Assembly (NCBI RefSeq): GCF_000758605.1
Contig: NZ_CP009282.1
Location: forward strand, 1,364,001 to 1,428,000
Reading direction: 5' to 3'
DNA length: 64,000 nucleotides
From: Paenibacillus sp. FSL R5-0912
GTDB lineage: Bacteria > Bacillota > Bacilli > Paenibacillales > Paenibacillaceae
In this document: positions 27,641-35,827 of the stretch, in pieces
How the letters are laid out: the number at the start of each line of letters is the position of its first letter
Position numbering within the stretch: position 1 is the first letter of the stretch
The notes under the pieces: generated by a model
The model's database searches: none
Told to the model about the DNA's origin: nothing
The model's input: only the letters and a program-made list of their open reading frames with translations
Made by a program: the position numbers and the translations under genes

Positions 27641-28322
27641 AGGGAACCTACTGGTTCACCTTACCAACTGAGGAACAGGACCGGCGGTATGAAGAGCTTA
27701 AGGCATATTACGAGAAGCTGGATAAGGAAGCAGCAGACCAAGACCGATTGGTGAGAAGCGGAGTCGGGAACCAGACAGTGGCGAACATCCTGATGGGTGG
27801 GAGCAATATGATGGTCCAAGCGATTAATACGGCCTCATTTGGACTCCTAAGGACGCTGGGGGACTGGATTGCGGGTCCAATACCAGAAGGCTAAGTCAAC
27901 CCAATGGACGATCCGTATGGAAAAAAAGCGGGACAAATAGCCGGAACCTTCATTAGCATCGGCCTGCCCTGGAAGTTTATGGGCGCAGTGAAGACGCCAG
28001 GCGTGGTAGGCAAGTTCTCGCCCACCTTACTTAAATCCATGGTAGCCGGAGCAATCAGCGGAAACCTAGAAGAAACCATGGACGAGATCAACGATTACGG
28101 GATGATGGGAAGCAAAGCGTGGGAGAGCGGTTAATCTAGGTAGGCGTGAACACGACGGTTACCGGAGCGGGAGATGCGTTATTCACCGCCGCCAGTAAAG
28201 GGCTGGCGAGTGTAAAGAAGCTTGTGAACGGGGTTCTACGTGAAGTGTAGTTCAAGGAAGTAGAAAGCACCGCTAAGGCTAGACGGAGATGGATGGGAAG
28301 GCGAAGGAGCTTCAAGAGGTTG
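27641..28322 (+). pseudogene. Decayed copy of the toxin's middle (pre-toxin) module
   Basis: This repeats the toxin gene from about 25975 to 26660 at high identity (NVKGTYWFTLP, SGVGNQTVANILMGGSN, KKAGQIAGTFISIGLP). It carries a TAG at 27892, a frameshift near 28100-28130 (GMMGSKAWESG-stop) and more stops near 28248. It starts without a start codon or ribosome site and lacks the WXG-like N-terminus, so it cannot be an independent toxin. After 28322 it leads into unrelated scraps (DGNPGRQIIDDLYDTGQS) that may be the rotted tip of a different toxin. This layout fits an orphan donor cassette left behind by recombination. Confidence 0.8.
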
Positions 28323-28474
28323 GGTTAGGGGACGGTAACCCTGGTAGACAGATAATTGATGATCTTTATGATACTGGACAGTCAAAAGTTCTACACCTGT
28401 AAATAAGCGGCGACGGTAGCCTTGGAAACCACGGCATGGGACGGCGTACGCAAATTGGGAAAAACAACGCTGGC

Positions 28475-28619
28475 GTCAGGCTGGATAAGCGCAAGGCATT
28501 AACTGCAGCAGTCCCATTGTGATGCACTGGCACATGACAAAACACTCGATTGCTTGAATCGTTTGTTCAATCCGATACTGATCCTGTTCATCTTTTACGG
28601 TTTTGAGCGCGAAAACTCC
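28475..28619 (-). pseudogene. Possible transposase C-terminal scrap
   Basis: On the minus strand about 45 codons read smoothly: GVFALKTVKDEQDQYRIEQ, then TIQAIECFVMCQCITMGLLQ and a stop near 28477. The charged-then-hydrophobic-helix pattern resembles the end of some IS transposases (from memory; family not identified). There is no start and no inverted repeat. It lies between the orphan toxin module and a terminator. Confidence 0.35.
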
Positions 28620-28626
28620 AGTGGAG

Positions 28627-28663
28627 AACGGAAATCCTTAGCGATAAGGGTTTCCGTTTTTTT
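28627..28663 (+). terminator. Terminator before the DUF3788 gene
   Basis: AACGGAAATCCTTA pairs with TAAGGGTTTCCGTT (one mismatch) and runs into seven T. Confidence 0.8.
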
Positions 28664-28740
28664 GCAATAAAATGCTACAATACTCGTAATGACAGCCTGC
28701 GAATGCTTGCTTTGAATCATAAATTCAGGGGAGTGTAGGT

Positions 28741-29178
28741 ATGAATAGTGACCGGTTTACCGATAAAAACGAAATGCCAACGGAAGACGAGCTGTATTCA
28801 TCTCTTGGAAGTGGGGCGAAGGCTGCCTGGGTTCAATTAATGAGCTTTGCAGAGGAGCATTACGACCACGTAGCCGAATGGAATTACGGAGGCAAGAATT
28901 ACGGCTGGAACGTCAGGTACCGTAAAAGCGGAAAAACCCTATTTAACATGTTCCCGGAGAAAAACGGATTTACCGTCCTGCTTGTCCTTGGAAAAAAGGA
29001 GATTGAAGGATATCAGGACAGATGTGCAGAGTTCAGCGGCGCTTTCCGCTCCTTGTATGATTCTGCAGCCCAGTATCATGACGGGAAATGGTTATGGATA
29101 AGGGTCGAAGCTGCAGGACAGCTTGAGGATATCCAAAGGATGATTCTGATCAAGAGGAAAGCGAGAGTCCACCGATGA
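28741..29178 (+). CDS. DUF3788-family protein
   Basis: 145 aa. The pattern EWNYGGKNYGWNVRYRKSGK, then FTVLLVLGKKE and a C-terminal DGKWLWIRV strand, fits the DUF3788 family of small cytoplasmic proteins of unknown role. ATG 28741 follows GGGGAGTG. Its stop overlaps the start of the NHL-repeat gene by ATGA, so the two are translationally coupled. Confidence 0.75.
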   Translation: MNSDRFTDKNEMPTEDELYSSLGSGAKAAWVQLMSFAEEHYDHVAEWNYGGKNYGWNVRYRKSGKTLFNMFPEKNGFTVLLVLGKKEIEGYQDRCAEFSGAFRSLYDSAAQYHDGKWLWIRVEAAGQLEDIQRMILIKRKARVHR

Positions 29179-30167
29179 ACTGGACGGTTGAACGTATTCT
29201 GCATTTTGAAGAGCGGAGCACAATTATCGACGGATACTGTCATTTCGGTTTTCACGACGGTCAGGGGAACCGGTTCATACTGGATCATGATACACATTGG
29301 CTGGGGAAAATAAGCGGGAGCAGCAATGCGCTCAGCTGGACGGCCGGGAAGTCACCGATGAGGGCTGGAGTCCGGCATATCCATGTTGATCTGGCTAACC
29401 CCACTTATATGACTACAATAGATTCAGATACAATCATGGTTGTAAGCAGCGGGAATAACAAGGTATTCCGGATAAATCACTTTACAGGCAGTTCGCAGCT
29501 ATTGATCGCCGGAGACGTATGGGGGCTGAAGGACATCGGCAATTGCGAGTATGATCCGGACGGTTTCCTATGGATTAATGAGGTGACCGGATGCAGAGTG
29601 CACAAGTTCGACCTTGAAGGCCAGCTGCTTACCACTTTTGGCAACGGTGTACCAGGGTTTGCGCAGGATAAGGCGGCAAGGGATGAAGTGCAGTTTAATT
29701 GGATTTTTGATCTGCGGCGCGGGCCTGATGGCAATATCTATGTTCTGGATAGCGGGAATTATTGCGTACGGATGATTGATGTTAGCTGTGATGTAGTAAT
29801 ACGAGTGGCAGGTACGGGGACAGGTGGTTATTCCGGAGATGGCGGCCCGGCATTAGAGGCAACCTTCGGATCTAATCCGGATGAGCACTTCGATGGGCCC
29901 TGGTCTTTGGCGATTGATGAGGCGGGCAATCTATTCATTGGTGACACTCAGAATCATGTGGTTCGAATGGTCGAACGGGAAACGGGGAGGATAACCACGA
30001 TTGCCGGCCGTACCCCAAGGGTCCCTTCCTACATTAATGATTCAGCTATATCTATAAATCCGCTTGCTCTGCAGCTGCCCAAAATTTGCAGTCTTGACTA
30101 TTATAACAACCGCTTGTTCATTCCCGAATGGGATGGAGAGTTAATTATTCTGGCAAGGCCTCGCTAA
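29175..30167 (+). CDS. NHL-repeat beta-propeller protein
   Basis: 330 aa without signal peptide. NHL-type blades recur: NCEYDPDGFLWINEVTGCRV, FDLRRGPDGNIYVLDSGNYC (with VRMID) and LAIDEAGNLFIGDTQNHVVR. A GTGTGGYSGDGGPA stretch typical of these propellers is also present. The family usually binds ligands or acts as lyases or lactonases; catalysis cannot be inferred here. It is coupled by a 4-bp overlap to the DUF3788 gene, so they probably work together in the cytoplasm. Confidence 0.8.
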   Translation: MNWTVERILHFEERSTIIDGYCHFGFHDGQGNRFILDHDTHWLGKISGSSNALSWTAGKSPMRAGVRHIHVDLANPTYMTTIDSDTIMVVSSGNNKVFRINHFTGSSQLLIAGDVWGLKDIGNCEYDPDGFLWINEVTGCRVHKFDLEGQLLTTFGNGVPGFAQDKAARDEVQFNWIFDLRRGPDGNIYVLDSGNYCVRMIDVSCDVVIRVAGTGTGGYSGDGGPALEATFGSNPDEHFDGPWSLAIDEAGNLFIGDTQNHVVRMVERETGRITTIAGRTPRVPSYINDSAISINPLALQLPKICSLDYYNNRLFIPEWDGELIILARPR

Positions 30168-30186
30168 CAGAGCTTATTAACCGGAT

Positions 30187-30831
30187 TCACCACTTCAGGG
30201 CTGCGGCGTATTTAGGGTACAGCTCGCGGATGCAGTCCGGGCAGATATCATGAGTGAATTGTAAAGAGAGCTGCAGCTGCAGGAAACGTTCAATGGAGAT
30301 CCATTCCTCCTGGCTGCTGCGGACTGATTTGCAGGCTGCACAGATGGGGACGAGCTGGGGGCTCGGGTGTAGATGGACGACGCTGGGGCACTGGGTTACA
30401 AGGGCAGGACCGGCAGATTCCTCTGCATTAGGGGAAGGTCCAATATCACGCAGTGTAAGGACGGCAGTCTGATGCGCGGGTGCTTGTTGTTCAGTAAGGA
30501 GCGGGAAAATATCCAGGTGAAATATTCTGTTGCCGTTATTCCCGGTCAGGAGTGTTAGCTCAGCGCTGGCAACAAGGCGGATTCCCTTGAAAATATCACG
30601 CAGCAGCTGCTCCAGCTTTACCATCCCGTCCGGATCAGCCAGCTTTTGCCGAAACAGCTCTAGCACATTCAATTCGAGCCAGTTCCCAGCACTTGAGAAG
30701 CCATACAGCCGGTTAAAGTCCTCCCAGTGATCGCTGGCGAAACGGATGTTTCCAGTGCTGCCGATTACCAGCGAGTTATGCTTCATGGCATTCAGGGATT
30801 GGATGATGGAAGAAGAGATACTGTCCGGCAA
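30187..30831 (-). CDS. PAS-domain protein with C-terminal cysteine motif
   Basis: 214 aa. A PAS-like fold (about 20-130; NSLVIGSTGNIRFASDHWED) is followed by a tail holding ICAACKSVR...EEWISIERFL...HDICPDCIRELYP. This Cys-pair pattern is common at the end of PAS and GAF sensor proteins and may bind a metal. The start is TTG 30831 with AAGGAGC upstream. No output domain is present, so it would signal through a partner. Next to it on the same strand is a small Xre regulator. Confidence 0.65.
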   Translation of the reverse strand: MPDSISSSIIQSLNAMKHNSLVIGSTGNIRFASDHWEDFNRLYGFSSAGNWLELNVLELFRQKLADPDGMVKLEQLLRDIFKGIRLVASAELTLLTGNNGNRIFHLDIFPLLTEQQAPAHQTAVLTLRDIGPSPNAEESAGPALVTQCPSVVHLHPSPQLVPICAACKSVRSSQEEWISIERFLQLQLSLQFTHDICPDCIRELYPKYAAALKW

Positions 30832-30867
30832 TGGTAATCGCTCCTTGGGTGGTGCAGGAATGACAAG

Positions 30868-31074
30868 CTAGGATGGCGGGAGGTTCAGCAGCTCGGCGAC
30901 TTGGCGGCGGTAACGGTCGGCTTTGCGTGTGCCGTGAATCAGGTTGGACAGGCGATAGGGTGGGATGCCGTGTAACTCACAGAATTTCTTCTGGTCCAAA
31001 TGCAGTTCTGTCAGACGTTGTTTGATAGCCCAGCCATATGGAGTAATAGGTCGTTTGCTGTTCAGATCACTCAC
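30868..31074 (-). CDS. Small Xre/Cro-type helix-turn-helix protein
   Basis: 68 aa, one HTH (about 12-65; LHLDQKKFCELHGIPPYRLS). The only start is GTG 31074, and a stop codon lies two codons upstream. AGAGG overlaps the start, so initiation may be weak. It is divergent from another Xre gene at 31212, with a shared AT-rich region between. Confidence 0.7.
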   Translation of the reverse strand: MSDLNSKRPITPYGWAIKQRLTELHLDQKKFCELHGIPPYRLSNLIHGTRKADRYRRQVAELLNLPPS

Positions 31075-31141
31075 CTCTTATCGACTATCCAGCCGCTATG
31101 TTATAATTAGGAAAAGACATAATAATAGTTAATTATATACT

Positions 31142-31180
31142 TTTTTACGTCATTTTACAATAAAAATAACGTTTTTACGT
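31142..31180. promoter_or_regulatory. Direct repeats between divergent Xre genes (candidate operator)
   Basis: TTTTTACGT occurs at 31142-31150 and again at 31172-31180, same orientation, 30 bp (about three helical turns) apart, just before the 31212 gene. This spacing suits co-operative repressor binding. Confidence 0.4.
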
Positions 31181-31211
31181 ATAAAATATTTTGGCGGAAG
31201 GCGGGTACCGA

Positions 31212-31580
31212 ATGCACTCCATTTACGAACGAATTGAATCTCTGATCAAACGGCAAGGACTTACGAAGAAAGCTTTCTGTGAGCAGCTGAATATCAGCAC
31301 CGGCAACATGGGCGACTGGAAGCGGGGCAAGTCGACGCCCGGCACGCATAAGCTGATTGAGATCGCCGCATTTTTTAATGTCAGCCTCGATTGGCTGATT
31401 CTGGGCAAGCGGAATGTCGACACGGTGAAAGAAAGCGGAGAGGATTATTTTTTTGGCCAAATGCGGCAATTGAATTGCCAAACGGATGAACTGCTGCAGA
31501 AGGAGAAGGAGTTTATCAAGGAATACATTGAATTTACAGAGTACCGTAAGCGCAAGGCGGATGGCGATAATTCTATCTGA
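31212..31580 (+). CDS. Xre-family transcriptional regulator (phage-type)
   Basis: 122 aa. The N-terminal HTH_3 (about 3-65; RIESLIKRQGLTKKAFCEQL, then STGNMGDWKRGKSTPG) is followed by a helical, charged C-terminus. ATG 31212 has GGAAGGCGGG upstream; a TTG at 31191 is an unlikely alternative. Its likely operator repeats lie just upstream, so it probably represses itself and perhaps the divergent small Xre gene. Confidence 0.8.
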   Translation: MHSIYERIESLIKRQGLTKKAFCEQLNISTGNMGDWKRGKSTPGTHKLIEIAAFFNVSLDWLILGKRNVDTVKESGEDYFFGQMRQLNCQTDELLQKEKEFIKEYIEFTEYRKRKADGDNSI

Positions 31581-31624
31581 GTATGGGATGCTCTGACAGG
31601 ATTAAAAATTCTTAAAAGGGCATC

Positions 31625-31653
31625 TTTACTTTTCGAAGCAATGGATTTATAAT
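31625..31653 (+). promoter_or_regulatory. SigA promoter for tRNA-Leu copy 2
   Basis: TTTACT at 31625-31630, a 17-bp spacer, consensus TATAAT at 31648-31653. Confidence 0.7.
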
Positions 31654-31699
31654 ATTGAATGTTGGCCTCAAACAAAGCTATAACTTTTGTACACACCGC

Positions 31700-31782
31700 G
31701 CGGTAGTGGTGGAATGGCAGACACGCTATCTTGAGGGGGTAGTGGGTGTATACCCGTGGAGGTTCGAGTCCTCTCTACCGCA
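31700..31782 (+). tRNA. tRNA-Leu (GAG), copy 2
   Basis: 83 nt, identical base for base to the copy at 16518-16600; the identity stops at the gene ends. It has its own promoter and terminator. Confidence 0.95.
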
Positions 31783-31798
31783 TACTATGTAAGCAGAA

Positions 31799-31842
31799 GA
31801 AACCTGAAATTCCTTATCTATAAGGGACTTCAGGTTTTTTGC
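31799..31842 (+). terminator. Terminator after tRNA-Leu copy 2
   Basis: AAACCTGAAATTCCTTA pairs with TAAGGGACTTCAGGTTT (two mismatches) and ends in a T-run. Confidence 0.85.
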
Positions 31843-31891
31843 TGTTTAGGAAATTATGAATTTCGTCTGTTGTGGATAAGAGTGAATAAAG

Positions 31892-31965
31892 ATGCGGAAA
31901 ACCGAAAACAATCTGCAATGTGCTGGCGCGAAGGCGTTCAGACCAACTGTATGCGAAAAACCGAA
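31892..31965 (+). repeat. Short direct repeats in gene-free DNA before the IS
   Basis: ATGCGGAAAACCGAA (31892-31906) and ATGCGAAAAACCGAA (31951-31965) are 59 bp apart. The surrounding 31843-32013 has no gene. It may be part of a small dispersed repeat. Confidence 0.4.
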
Positions 31966-32090
31966 GGCACCAGCATCGTTTACCCGTCAGGGTGATTTAT
32001 TTATGTTTATCTAAAAAAGCTGAGAATACCCCACCCTCGATAGGGTGGGGATGAATCTGTAGTTTTCGATTTCAAGACGAACGTATGTGC

Positions 32091-32096
32091 TATAAT
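32091..32096 (+). promoter_or_regulatory. Extended -10 of tnpB
   Basis: TGCTATAAT: a consensus -10 with the TGn extension, 33 bp before the tnpB start. No good -35 is visible, as expected for extended -10 promoters. Confidence 0.55.
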
Positions 32097-32128
32097 ATGG
32101 ATGAGATCACTAAAAGGAGGTGTTGCAC

Positions 32129-33250
32129 ATGCTCGTGTCTGCGCAGGAGGTTTCTTCGAAACACCTGGTTCATCAAGCCTATAAATATCGGATCTACCCC
32201 AATACAGAGCAACAGCAACTCATTCGTCGAATGTTTGGCTGCTGCCGTTTTGTGTTCAATTACTTCTTGGGAGCTTGGAATCAAAGCTATGCGGAAACGG
32301 GAAAAGGCTTGTCTTATCACGCTTGTGCGACACAACTCCCCGGTTTAAAAGCACAATACGACTGGCTGAAAGAAGTCGATAGCATCGCTTTGCAGTCGGC
32401 TGCTCGTCATGTGGCGGATAGCTTTGATCGTTTTTTCAAGAAGCAAAATCAAGCGCCACGCTTCAAGAGCCGAAAGCATCCGATTCAAAGTTACACGACC
32501 AAATTCACCAACGGGAATATCGCCATGGAGGGCAGTCGCTTGAAGCTCCCCAAACTCGGCTGGATACGTTTTGCAAACTCCCGGAAGCTGGAAGGCCGGA
32601 TATTGTCCGCTACCGTTCGTAAAAACGCCAGCGGGAAATTTTTCGTCTCGCTCGTTTGCGAAGTTCAAAAGAACCCTCTGCCTCAGGTGGATACACCTAT
32701 TGGCATCGACTTAGGCTTGAAAGAATATGCAGTATGCTCAAACGGCGAACATATCGCCAATCCTCGCTTTTACCGTCAATACGAGAACAAGCTGGCGCTT
32801 TGGCAGCGGCGGATGGCTCGGCGTACTCCGGGCGGCTCCAACTGGAAGAAAGCAAGGCAGCATATCGCTCGTATTCACGAACGCATTGCCAATAAACGAA
32901 ATGACTTCCTCCACAAGCTGACCACGAGACTGATTCGTGAAAACCAAACGATTAGTATCGAACATCTGCGTGTGGCGAATATGATTCAGAACCCCAAGCT
33001 TTCAAAATCCATTGCTGATGCGTCTTGGGGCGAGTGGGTGCGACAGCTGACGTATAAAGCGAAATGGTATGGACGAAATCTTCGGATCGCCGAAACGTTT
33101 GAGCCGACCAGTCAGCGTTGCCATGTGTGTGGCACAATCCACCCCGAGGTGAAGAACCTGTCCATTCGGGAATGGACGTGTACGGCCTGCGGGACGATCC
33201 ATGACCGTGACGAAAACGCCGCTCACAATATTGAACAAGTAGCGGTTTAA
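32129..33250 (+). CDS. tnpB: RNA-guided endonuclease TnpB
   Basis: 373 aa. HTH/WED-like N-terminus, RuvC-like nuclease and zinc-ribbon C-terminus. The three catalytic acids are present: Asp194 (GIDLGL), Glu278 (SIEHLR) and Asp361 (DRDENAAHNI). The zinc ribbon is CHVC...CTAC. The positions are near-identical to those reported for ISDra2 TnpB. ATG 32129 follows AAAGGAGG by 8 bp; upstream GTG/TTG codons are less well placed. It should use a right-end-derived guide RNA to cut the vacated donor site and so retain the element. It appears intact. Confidence 0.93.
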   Translation: MLVSAQEVSSKHLVHQAYKYRIYPNTEQQQLIRRMFGCCRFVFNYFLGAWNQSYAETGKGLSYHACATQLPGLKAQYDWLKEVDSIALQSAARHVADSFDRFFKKQNQAPRFKSRKHPIQSYTTKFTNGNIAMEGSRLKLPKLGWIRFANSRKLEGRILSATVRKNASGKFFVSLVCEVQKNPLPQVDTPIGIDLGLKEYAVCSNGEHIANPRFYRQYENKLALWQRRMARRTPGGSNWKKARQHIARIHERIANKRNDFLHKLTTRLIRENQTISIEHLRVANMIQNPKLSKSIADASWGEWVRQLTYKAKWYGRNLRIAETFEPTSQRCHVCGTIHPEVKNLSIREWTCTACGTIHDRDENAAHNIEQVAV

Positions 33251-33406
33251 CCCCCACCTAACCAAACGATAGAATTCAACATTTCACTAGCGTCAAAAAT
33301 GTAAAACTGCGGGAACGCAGGGATCGCTTGCTCCATAAGAAGAGGGTACTCTTCTGTTCGCAAGAATCCGCCACTTCAAGCGTTAGCTAAGTGGGGGAGA
33401 ATTCAA
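33251..33406 (+). ncRNA. Probable omega/right-end RNA (reRNA) of TnpB
   Basis: TnpB guide RNAs run from the 3' part of tnpB into the right end. Here 33251-33406 contains an imperfect hairpin around 33336-33364 and the terminal CCACTTCAAGC/GTTAGCTAAGTGG hairpin at 33371-33394. The guide would then begin just past the element end near 33407. The limits are inferred from the family. Confidence 0.55.
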
Positions 33407-33462
33407 TTGGGTTTGTAGCTGCAAGGACTGGAAGCAAATATGAAGGAGCTTAGATTGTAATA

Positions 33463-33506
33463 GAAAAAAAACCCTTCACACCCGCATTCATTCGGGCAGA
33501 AAGGGT
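33463..33506 (-). terminator. Terminator of the glutathione peroxidase gene
   Basis: On the minus strand ACCCTTTCTGCCCG pairs with CGGGTGTGAAGGGT (one mismatch, with a short loop) and runs into eight T. It may act in both directions. Confidence 0.8.
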
Positions 33507-33543
33507 GTTTGTGTTTTGCGGCAGACAGATGAATTAGGTCGCT

Positions 33544-34023
33544 CTACCCCAGCAGCTTGGCGATGTCTGCTTCAATCTGGTCCGGTGTGGTTTGCGGTGA
33601 GAACCGCTTCAGCACGCGGCCTTCCTGATCCACCAGGAATTTGGTGAAATTCCATTTGATGCTCTTCGAGCCGAGTACACCGGGTGCTTCTTTGGACAGA
33701 TATTTGAATAACGGATGGGCTTCGCTGCCGTTGACATTAATTTTCTCGTACATAGGGAAGGTTACGCCATAATTAATCTCGCAGAACTCGGAGATATCCT
33801 CACTTTTACCCGGCTCCTGTCCGGCAAATTGGTTGCTGGGGAACCCGAGAACTTCAAACCCGCGGTCTTTGAATTTATCGTAGACCTCCTGGAGACCCTT
33901 ATACTGGGGGGTTAATCCACACTTGCTGGCTGTATTCACGACGAGCAGTACTTTACCTTTGTATTTGGAGAGTGATTCTTCCTGGCCCCGCAGGGTGTTG
34001 GCTTGATAATCATAGACACTCAT
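33544..34023 (-). CDS. Glutathione peroxidase-family thiol peroxidase
   Basis: 159 aa, the usual monomeric bacterial length. The catalytic Cys35 is in NTASKCGLTPQY, with the Gln (GFPSNQF) and Trp/Asn (KWNFTKF) partners present. Cys replaces selenocysteine, and such enzymes in Firmicutes usually take electrons from thioredoxin. They reduce H2O2 and organic peroxides. It is divergent from the Ohr gene, which also detoxifies peroxides. Confidence 0.92.
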   Translation of the reverse strand: MSVYDYQANTLRGQEESLSKYKGKVLLVVNTASKCGLTPQYKGLQEVYDKFKDRGFEVLGFPSNQFAGQEPGKSEDISEFCEINYGVTFPMYEKINVNGSEAHPLFKYLSKEAPGVLGSKSIKWNFTKFLVDQEGRVLKRFSPQTTPDQIEADIAKLLG

Positions 34024-34195
34024 GGATAATTCCTCCCGAACATTGATTTATCACAATTTAATTGTACACTATTTACCGTCAGAAGCAACCCTCCAGGTTG
34101 TGACAACATTGCATAATCGTTTCAAAATGCAGGGGATGTTTAAGTTAAAGGTATGTGTCGATACAAAATCCGCTTGAAAAAGGAGAAGATCAAAG

Positions 34196-34630
34196 ATGAC
34201 TGCAGTGCAACTTAAGGCGTTATATACAGCTACAGCAACCGTTCGCGGGGGTCGCGAGGGTTCAGTGGAATCATCGGATGGAGCCCTTAAGCATGACCTC
34301 AAAATTCCGAAGGAGCTTGGCGGTCCCGGCGGTGCCGGTACGAATCCTGAGCAGTTGTTCGCAGCGGGATATGGTGCCTGCTATGAGAGTGCGCTAGCCA
34401 ACATTGCGCGTAAAGAGGGCGTGAAGCTGCAGGATGTGGAGATCACTTCCAACGTTCTGATTGGCAAGGACGAGAGCGACGGAGGCTTCAAGCTTGCGGT
34501 TAAACTGGATGTGAAGCTGCCGGGTATTGAACGGTCTGTAGCGGAAGATCTGGCGAAGAAAGCTCATGATTTCTGCCCGTATTCGAAGGCGACCCGCGGG
34601 AATATTGAGGTTGAACTGAACGTACTGTAA
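34196..34630 (+). CDS. ohr: Organic hydroperoxide resistance protein (Ohr/OsmC)
   Basis: 144 aa. Both reactive cysteines are in their family contexts: Cys62 in GYGACYESAL and Cys127 in HDFCPYSKATRGN. The Arg of the active site is in VRGGREG near 17-20. It reduces organic hydroperoxides using lipoyl or thiol donors. ATG 34196 is preceded by AAAAGGAG. It lies head-to-head with the glutathione peroxidase gene (172 bp apart). No OhrR gene is adjacent. Confidence 0.93.
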   Translation: MTAVQLKALYTATATVRGGREGSVESSDGALKHDLKIPKELGGPGGAGTNPEQLFAAGYGACYESALANIARKEGVKLQDVEITSNVLIGKDESDGGFKLAVKLDVKLPGIERSVAEDLAKKAHDFCPYSKATRGNIEVELNVL

Positions 34631-34671
34631 GGTATGGTGAAGTTATATCATTGAAAGTGATATGTTCCCGT

Positions 34672-34702
34672 ATAAGGCCGGACAGCCGATGTCCGGTCTT
34701 AT
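34672..34702. terminator. Hairpin after ohr
   Basis: ATAAGGCCGGACA pairs with TGTCCGGTCTTAT (one G-T) around GCCGA. There is no long T-run, so termination would be weak. Confidence 0.5.
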
Positions 34703-34913
34703 CCTATGTGGAGCCGCAGAAACAACGGGTAGGAATGAACAAAGCTGGGAATAATGGCTAAATAGAGTCGGAGAAGGTTAGAAGTGCAATAAATAGCGGG
34801 CGCGAGCTTGCTGTTTGGTTGACATCACCCCGGAAATTCTTTAATATGTCTAAGTATCTGTTAATGTCGCGTGTGCTATTAACTACCAAAAATTTAAATA
34901 ATGGGTGATGAAG

Positions 34914-35192
34914 ATGTCTTACAGACCGAATATTACGAATGTGACCAAAGCCAGCAGCAATGATAAGGAAGGATTGTACGAGTTCATTATCAAGCTTGCT
35001 GACGGAACGGAGTGCCGCGCGTTCTACAATCGGTTTCCGGAATGGAAAATGACGAACATCAGCCGCCTGCTCAAGACGCCATGTCCGGTATGCCGCAAAG
35101 ATTTCATCTGCAGATGCATGGATTCCTTCACAGCTGATTTCGAAGGGCAAATGATCGGGGACGAGTGGATTAACAAGGCAATTGCTGAATAA
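34914..35192 (+). CDS. Small hypothetical protein with Cys cluster
   Basis: 92 aa from ATG 34914 (GGGTGA upstream; in-frame starts at 34905 and 34908 are also possible). A central TPCPVCRKDFICRCM holds four Cys in C-x2-C-x5-C-x-C spacing, which suggests a zinc site. The first half is a beta-rich segment (LYEFIIKLADGTECRAFYNR). No family recognised and no membrane segment. It has its own short intergenic regions on both sides. Confidence 0.6.
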   Translation: MSYRPNITNVTKASSNDKEGLYEFIIKLADGTECRAFYNRFPEWKMTNISRLLKTPCPVCRKDFICRCMDSFTADFEGQMIGDEWINKAIAE

Positions 35193-35298
35193 TTACACGT
35201 ACGGACGTTGTAGGCGCGGGAGCTATCCCGCGTTTTTTGTTTTTTTTCAGAAGAGGATATGATGGGTACACTATGCTTAAGAGGAAGGGGGCGGCGAA

Positions 35299-35718
35299 GT
35301 GGCTGAAGAGTACAAGGAAATGCAGGGTAAATCCATTGTGCTGATTGATGGAGTCTGTCATCTGTGCCAGGGGCTGGTCCGGTTCATTGTTCCCCGTGAT
35401 CCCCGGGCGAACTTCATGTTCGCCTCCTTGCAGAGTGAGGCGGCCAAGGAATTGCTGAGGGCTGGCAGCCTGCCAGACAATCAGTTAAACACTGTGGTGC
35501 TGGTGGAGAACGGCAGCTATTATACAGAGTCGGCTGCAGTGCTGCGGATTGCCCGCAGACTGCGGTTTCCGTGGCCGCTCGCCTATGTATTCATCCTGGT
35601 GCCGAAACCGCTGCGTAACGCCTTGTACAGGCTTGTGGCAAGGAACCGCTACCGCTGGTTCGGCCGTGATGAGCAGTGTCTGCTCCCTTCACCGGATCTG
35701 AAGCGGAGATTCCTGTAG
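35299..35718 (+). CDS. DCC-family thiol-disulfide oxidoreductase-like protein (DUF393)
   Basis: 139 aa. The DCC signature DGVCHLC is at about 15-21, where the Asp and two Cys give the family its name. FMFASLQS and a YTESAAVLRIARRL helix follow, as usual. The start is GTG 35299 with AAGGGGG 8 bp upstream. Members are thioredoxin-like and presumed redox-active; partners are not evident here. Confidence 0.88.
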   Translation: MAEEYKEMQGKSIVLIDGVCHLCQGLVRFIVPRDPRANFMFASLQSEAAKELLRAGSLPDNQLNTVVLVENGSYYTESAAVLRIARRLRFPWPLAYVFILVPKPLRNALYRLVARNRYRWFGRDEQCLLPSPDLKRRFL

Positions 35719-35737
35719 CGGGGAGCCCTGTTTAATG

Positions 35738-35776
35738 AAAAGCAGTGCCGGCCTCTGAGGGCGGCACTGCTTTTTG
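35738..35776. terminator. Bidirectional terminator between DCC gene and the minus-strand gene
   Basis: AAAAGCAGTGCCG pairs with CGGCACTGCTTTT and has a T-run on both strands. It serves the converging genes on both sides. Confidence 0.9.
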
Positions 35777-35827
35777 GCAAGAAGATGATTAAGACTTAGA
35801 TGAATTCCACGGTTTCTGAACGGGGCC

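Larger units (their letters stand above)
32014..33406 (+). mobile_element. IS605/IS1341-type element with TnpB only
   Basis: The left end has a perfect 9-bp-stem hairpin CCCCACCCT...AGGGTGGGG (32029-32050). The right end has hairpin CCACTT...AAGTGG (33371-33394) followed by GGGAGAATTCAA. No TnpA (Y1 transposase) is present, so the element depends on a TnpA elsewhere. The exact ends are approximate, as these elements leave no target duplication. Confidence 0.8.

Noticed and set aside
28331..28475. Scraps after the orphan module as a second toxin gene
   Set aside because: Only short readings broken by stops; kept as comment in the pseudogene entry.
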